This document shows, piece by piece, positions 49,869 to 64,000 of a stretch of DNA of 64,000 bases (positions are counted from its first letter, which is position 1; every line of letters starts with the position of its first letter). The stretch comes from Neckera pumila. Its lineage: Eukaryota; Streptophyta; Bryopsida; Hypnales; Neckeraceae. The notes below the pieces were generated by a model that saw only the letters and a list, made by a program, of their open reading frames with translations, was not told the DNA's origin and did not search any database. Made by a program: the position numbers and the translations under genes. The stretch is taken from positions 22,476,975 through 22,540,974 of the forward strand of contig OZ018409.1 in assembly GCA_963969595.1 (NCBI GenBank), read 5' to 3'.

Positions 49869-50521
49869 ATTGAGATTTTCAAGTATGGATGCCTCAAATC
49901 AATCTCTTTTGTTATTGTCCCTTCTATCTATACTTGTCTAATAAGATTTCTAGATTGACATGTGTTTAATTTGTAAGTTGGGGCCACTATTGGAAAAGTG
50001 GCAATTTAGGATATGCACACCTTAGTACGAAGTTCATGGATACATTGTAAGCTTTTACTGTTGTCATAGCCTAAATATACAAAATAACATGGATAATAAT
50101 ATTGTGACAAAAAAATGTGGTGAAATATTCCCTCAAATAAAAAGGAGTATGGTAATCAACCTTTGAGAGAATTTGAATTTTCAACAAACAATTGAAGAGA
50201 GAAACCAAAGTGATGAAATACGAGACTCTAAATCATACATGTGTGACAAGTCTCTATATTAGACATTGACACTAAGGCAAGAGTTCTTTAATTATAGTAA
50301 TTTGCCCATAATTTTATTCAATATGAACAAAATACTCTCTATTGCATGAAATCCCAAACACTCTCCTACCATTGCTAAATAATGTTATATAATGTTGTAT
50401 AGTAGAGATATATATCTTGCAAGTCATAAGTGTCACCCTTCTTTTGAATTCTCATCGTATTTTTATTCAACTTATTATTTTTTTGAAACAACAAGAAGGT
50501 ATAAACTAGCAATCTAATTAC

Positions 50522-50700
50522 ATTGAGTTGTCATACTCTAAGTTAAGGTTTTGGTCCCATCTTTACTACTCAAAGTTGTGAAATGGAGTTAGAACAACTT
50601 TTAGCTTCATGAGAGGTTCAAAAATACTTGCAACTCTCTTTTGTGGCTTGGAGTTGCAAGGGTGAGACCAAAACCTAAATTTAGAGAGACCACAACTCAA
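50522..50700. repeat. Hairpin element with about 36-bp terminal inverted repeats
   Basis: TGAGTTGTCATACTCTAAGT then TAAGGTTTTGGTCC on the left matches the reverse complement of GGTGAGACCAAAACCTAAAT then TTAGAGAGACCACAACTCA on the right. The loop of about 100 bases holds CAACTTTTAGCTT and GGCTTGGAGTTGC. A further partial right-arm copy follows at about 50738-50780. The layout is MITE-like. Confidence 0.75.
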
Positions 50701-51266
50701 CGTATTTAGATTGTTGATGATCATGGCATCTAAAAGCTACATGGGTGAAACCAAAACCTCAATTTCAAGAGATGAGAAATCAATATGACCAAAGTGCATA
50801 CAATCATGCTTATTTTCATTTTCCTAGAAATGGCAAGTTGAATTAAAATTAAAATTTCAATATAGAATAAGGATTGAAAGAAGGGCAACAATTCATGACT
50901 TATAAGGTAATTAAATGTAAATCTTGCTGAATATCCTGAAACAAGAACAAAACTGCAATTCATGAATTCTACATAAGACTTCAATCGTGAACTTGTGAAG
51001 AATGCTCAGTACTTCATTTCACTATAGAACGTATTGTTCGATACTTGATGTGGGACAATCATATGCTTGAATTAATGTTGAATTCAAAAGCCCTCACTCA
51101 AAGAGCCGGGTCAGTCTAACATTACAGCGAAAACTGTCTTCAAGATACCCATTTCATGACTAAGCGTTGAACTCAAGTCAGCCTGCTCTAAATGTGCACA
51201 CAAACAAACAACAAATAATAACTAATTTACAATCTTTGAAAGTATATTATACAACTTCTGGTCAAC

Positions 51267-51832
51267 TTAGCTGACAGGATGCCTCAAGATGCGACTTCCT
51301 GTCAAAAACATCTTGACCATCTGCAGCAGCTTCCAAACTTCCAAACATGAGATTAATTGAAGAGTCTCATAAATCATACGGTTAACTTGGATGTCGTCAT
51401 GATGGAGCTGGGAAACAACAGCTTCTAGGGCTGCAAAATGCTGAGGCTCTAAAGAGATGACCTGTACATTATCTGCACCCGAAGACCTTATTAAGAGAGC
51501 TCCAATAGTTGGAAAAGACAATATGAAAACAATCTACAAGTGTCAGACTGTCTTTTTAGTAAGAGACTCTAAAAATAAGTCTTGACATTCTACCCAGTTC
51601 ACAAACTATCTATTCCCATGCAATATAAGAATCTTCTCAATCAAGATTCATAATGGGAGTGAACTCTCACAAGTATCCTACAAGTGCCTACAATCTCCTA
51701 AATGGATGTCTAGGTTGATCGACTATGAATGATTAGGATTTATAACATGATTATGAATCCTACCACATCAAAACCAAAACTCTTCAACAGAAATATCAAT
51801 AGAGCCTCTCTACCAGTCCCACGAGACGCCAT
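51267..51832 (-). CDS. Possible two-exon small membrane protein, 111 aa, directly behind SAC9
   Basis: On the SAC9 strand an ATG at 51832-51830 opens exon 51832-51764 (MASRGTGREALLIFLLKSFG then FDV) with a G|GTAGGA donor. A TGTAG acceptor at 51534 opens a second exon 51533-51267 in the same phase, ending in TGA-type stop sequence after HPVS. The joined protein would begin with a hydrophobic stretch (LLIFLLKSFGF, then IVFILSFPTIGALLI) followed by a soluble helix-prone tail (LEPQHFAALEAVVSQLHHDD, MIYETLQLISCLEVWKLLQM). I recognise no family. The ATG lies 17 bp after the SAC9 stop, so this could instead be SAC9 3' UTR carrying a spliced intron, or an independent gene with its promoter within SAC9. 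The support is two matching splice signals and reading phase only. Confidence 0.35.
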
Positions 51833-51849
51833 GATTCCAATGTTTCGAT

Positions 51850-60634
<8,785 letters not shown>

Positions 60635-63600
60635 TGCCCCTTAACGAAACAGGTCCATGTCACATGGTCATGAGGATTTCAATATGACTTGAACGCAAAT
60701 GCGCTGGGCTGCAAATCAATTCGTGAACATTCAGTACTCAAGGCGGCAGTACAATGGTTTCATAACAATCCAATCACATTACCAGAGAAATGTAGAACTT
60801 CAATATCAGGGACCAGAAAGTAGAAGATTGTTTGCGAACTACACGAGTTTCATAAAAGGAATTCCGGCTGCTCCTTAGTATAATCACAAAAATAAGCGTG
60901 CGACACTTCCATTGAAGAGCAAAACTTCTAAAATGTGGCCAACCCTAACCTACATTCGGGTTGTATTCCGAGGTTCCAAAACAAGTCAACACTAGAAACT
61001 CGAAGAGCCTCAGAAAGCGTCAGTATCGTCCACCACTGATGAACCCCGAAATTCACCAGATAACAAAACTGATATGACGTCAAGCGAATCAGAAAGCGCC
61101 TCGAATTGCCAGAGTCACAAACCAGAAACCCAAATTATGCATTCTGATACTCTAACAAACCAGATTCAGACCAAAATGATAACACCTTCAGATTAGGTCA
61201 TAATTACTACCCAATTGAATCAACTAATTCAACTATTCCTATCCCGTTCTCGATACGACAAAAGATTCAAAAACACTAATAAGCAATGAAATCTCTCAGA
61301 CCCAAAAAAAAAGAACTTTCAATACTTAAAGCGAAAAATCTCATTCAACAGCACAGAACCAATGGTTACTGAGAATTCCAATGGCAACCGTCCACGAATT
61401 CGCAAGTCGAATAACAGAGAATCCACTTCCAAATTCCTTCACACCGAGTCCTACCTCTACCTAAACACAAATTTTCACTTTTCAACAAATCTGGGCCACC
61501 GTCACAACAATCTACACACTCCAACCCACAGCCAAAAAAACGAAACGCGAACTGGGCACGAACCAAACGGGTTACATTCCAGAAACCAGAAGCACGAATC
61601 AAAACAAATCGTCGTCACCTTGCAAAGAAGAAAGCGTACGGGATTGGCTAGGGAACGATCTGAGTATCTGGAAAGTGAAATGAGAGGCTTGACGAGAGTG
61701 CGATCGAAGAAAGGAGAGGACGCAGCAAGGGTAGCAATGTGGGGAGAAGTGGCAGGGAAGGGAGGAGCAGGAAGGTGAAGCCGAAAGAGAGATCTTGGAG
61801 AATGGGCTGTCGTGTTTTGACGATGGCGATGGCGATGGCGCAGTGCTTGGGCATTGCCACGATGAGAGAGAAAGTCGCTGGGACAGGGGAGGGCAGGCTA
61901 AAGTATACAGTAAGTAGGACAGAGACTGGTTCTCGTCTGGGCGGGCAGGGAACGAAATGATTTTTCGTCCGTTCGTCCGTCCGTCCGTCCGTTCTCGTTC
62001 CCTACGTTCCATTAGAACGATCCTTCTAGGTCCTTTCAGTGGGCTTCTTGACTTTTCAAAGAAATGAGTCAACCTATCAACTTAAGTTAGCAAATTGGAT
62101 TTTCAGCCATATTTAAGGGGTGCTAACTTCATTGTGAGGAATTTAGGCAAGTCATAAGAGCATTCATGTTCTCCCGCTAAAAAATCGGTTCATGATAAGA
62201 ATTTTCAAGGGCTCTTTTAGAAGGCCTCTCCATACGCTCTACTTTTGCGTTTTGGGGCAGGCTTGTAGAAGTCACGTGGCACTAGGCAACATCTAATTTC
62301 ATTGTTCTTCTACAACCACTCCCTTTTGTTGATGGAGCCTCTGTTTGAGCCCTTTGTTTAAGTAAGAAAATTATGAGGTTTTGGAAAATCCAAGGTTTTC
62401 TTTTGTTTTTTTTGCCTTGTTTTTAGGGTTGGAACAATAGAGGTTTGGAGGATTAGGCTCTTTGCTAGTCGTAAATGTGATATTGGATGATGACTACAAA
62501 GACTTCAATATTAGCTTGGTTTTTAGATTGGGAGTAGGTTTTGATGATGACTAAGGGTTGTCAAGGTTTAGTAGAGTTTCTAGGCCTATGATAGCAGCTA
62601 GCATTAACCCTTTAGTGACCAGTTGACCACTTTTTGGTCGAATTTTGGATTCTTTGTCTTTTACTGCCCTCAATACAGGGGATTTGAAAAACCTAAAGAG
62701 TAACGTAAATGGAGCTTTAGCATACTCTCTAAACAAATCCAATTTCAGAGAATTCTGTGTAGTAATAAGGTAATTGTGTTTGTCTGAAGACAAGAGGGCC
62801 GACTTAAGTCATACCTTCTAAGTTGCATATATATTCAGCAATTCATGTGATTCTATTTGAAATTGACACCTAAAAACAATAGAAACGTTGCTCAACAATC
62901 CTATGAATTGTAGAGGCATGTTTCAAAAGTTATGGGCAATAATGTATTATGCTACTTCAGCTGAAGATTAACTTCAATGGATTGCACTTTGAAGATTTTT
63001 CACAACAAATTGCATTCTCAGATCATGTTCACTTTTTGTTTTTTTCATGGATAAAGCCTACAACATCAATTCCTACGGTCTGATTTGGGATTACTTCCTT
63101 GGAGTAGTGATGAAACTTCCCTTTTCCAAATTTATATTCAAAAACTACTCTCACCTCCCAAATCAACCATGTTGTCTAAAGGAGAAATAGAGATAGGGCA
63201 CAAATTTACAATAGGATGGTGAAGGATTACTTTAGTGACACATCTATGTTTGGCCCCTAGCTCCTTTTCCAATCAATGATATTATATGCATCAATTGTTG
63301 TTTTCCCTATCAAAATCCATGTTTGTGCACATGATAGTTATTTTGTCCAGAAGGTGGATGATCTTGATATTGTAGGTTTGTCTCCACAACAAAAAATCAA
63401 TACTTCTCTACATCTGCTTTATTAGAAAAATTAAACAGATGCTACAAATGAATTTTTGGAGACTGATGAGAGCATTGCCTTGGTTTTCTTTATAAAAATT
63501 TTGTGTGGTGATTTAGATTGTGTTTGGAGCTTATCATTTGAGACATTAGTCTAAACATGTTTTGACAAAGAATTCAATATCAACTCCAAGTGTGATTTTT

Positions 63601-64000
63601 CTAATATATTTGCATCATTGAACTATATGCATTATAAGTGGATGAATTGTCTTGTAGTGCAACAAGGAGACTTTAAAGATAGGAAGGGCAAAAGGTTCAT
63701 TATTCTTCATCCCTAAAGACCCAAGGCCTTGTTTTTATCACAAGCTATTCAAAATTGTCATTTCTAGTGCAAAGAGCAAAAAATTTAAATATGGCATAAA
63801 TTTGCATATCTAAATATATTATCTTGCAAAAGACTAGTATCAAAATATATAGACGAAGTTTCCAAAACTTTAATCACATAGATAGCAAGATAAATGCATT
63901 TAAAGTAAAGCCAGAACATTGTTTTTTGGCACCGAAGCAAACTAGTTTATGAGACTTTGAATCCTCTTAACTTAAAAATTTTGCATTATATGTTTTGAAT
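60635..64000. other. Upstream region of SAC9 and right-edge spacer
   Basis: From 60635 to about 61350 lies the SAC9 5' UTR and possible leader introns. The part 61600-62000 is more GC-rich, with a CCGT microsatellite, and is a candidate first exon or promoter of SAC9. From 62050 to the end the sequence is AT-rich and I see no gene. Open frames on either strand around 61362-62072 overlap each other and look like chance in GC-rich sequence. Confidence 0.5.
61968..61998. repeat. CCGT microsatellite near the SAC9 5' end
   Basis: Five to six CCGT units (CGTCCGTCCGTCCGTCCGTT) lie upstream of SAC9, with CGATGG triplet repeats about 140 bp closer to the gene. In gene sense the run is an ACGG repeat, possibly in the promoter or 5' UTR. 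Confidence 0.8.

Larger units (their letters stand above)
48763..51266. other. Intergenic spacer downstream of the SUB1-like gene
   Basis: The first few hundred bases are 3' UTR of the SUB1-like gene and include a tandem duplication (48790-48892). The rest, 49200-51266, is AT-rich and carries dispersed and hairpin repeats. I see no gene. Confidence 0.6.

Noticed and set aside
61362..62072. Open frames on both strands upstream of SAC9
   Set aside because: Several overlap in the same GC-rich segment on opposite strands with biased composition (Ser, Arg, Pro). None resembles a known protein, and a promoter or 5' UTR is more likely.

Overview
This window is nuclear DNA from a land plant. Gene-dense blocks carry multi-exon genes with GT..AG introns of about 100 bp to 2.7 kb, separated by AT-rich spacers of 1.5 to 5 kb full of short direct and inverted repeats. 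The proteins are plant-type: a HUA1-like CCCH protein, plant hyccin, a two-B3-domain REM-type protein, SAC9 with an internal WW domain, and a SUB1-like protein. My impression is a non-seed plant (bryophyte or lycophyte grade), but this rests only on the general look of the proteins and is weakly held.

Layout, left to right: (1) 565-2795 (+), last four exons of a HUA1-like CCCH zinc-finger gene. (2) 5188-8718 (-), complete hyccin/FAM126 homologue, 7 exons, 444 aa. (3) 13118-14143 (-), a short MED15-like gene, first exon uncertain, head-to-head with (4). (4) 14731-20398 (+), coatomer alpha subunit, 9 exons, 1217 aa. (5) 23114-25342 (-), mitochondrial processing peptidase alpha subunit, 2 exons, 500 aa. 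(6) 30651-40292 (+), O-fucosyltransferase-family type II membrane protein, 12 exons, 604 aa, including a 70-bp mini-exon that exon phase requires. (7) 41916-45132 (-), two-B3-domain protein, 3 exons, 632 aa. (8) 47167-48762 (+), intronless SUB1-like membrane protein, 531 aa. (9) 51850-60634 (-), SAC9 phosphoinositide phosphatase, 16 exons, 1595 aa. (10) 51267-51832 (-), a possible two-exon 111-aa small membrane protein starting 17 bp after the SAC9 stop. Exon boundaries were worked out by hand from GT/AG sites, reading-frame phase and family resemblance. In seven genes (hyccin, COPA, MPP-alpha, O-FucT, B3, SAC9 and the visible part of the HUA1-like gene) every junction keeps frame.

The genes are unrelated housekeeping and regulatory loci, not a cluster. 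Several act in the endomembrane system (COPI coat, Golgi-type glycosyltransferases), and two touch phosphoinositides: hyccin supports the PI4-kinase complex at the plasma membrane, and SAC9 removes phosphates from phosphoinositides.

No new multi-gene system is evident. The most notable points are the possible small gene behind SAC9, the compact MED15-like gene, a tandem array of SUMO-consensus motifs in the B3 protein, a CTD-like Tyr-Pro-Gly-Thr repeat domain in the HUA1-like protein, a 500-bp cluster of 14 TTAGTGA motifs, and several hairpin, tandem and dispersed repeats in introns and spacers.
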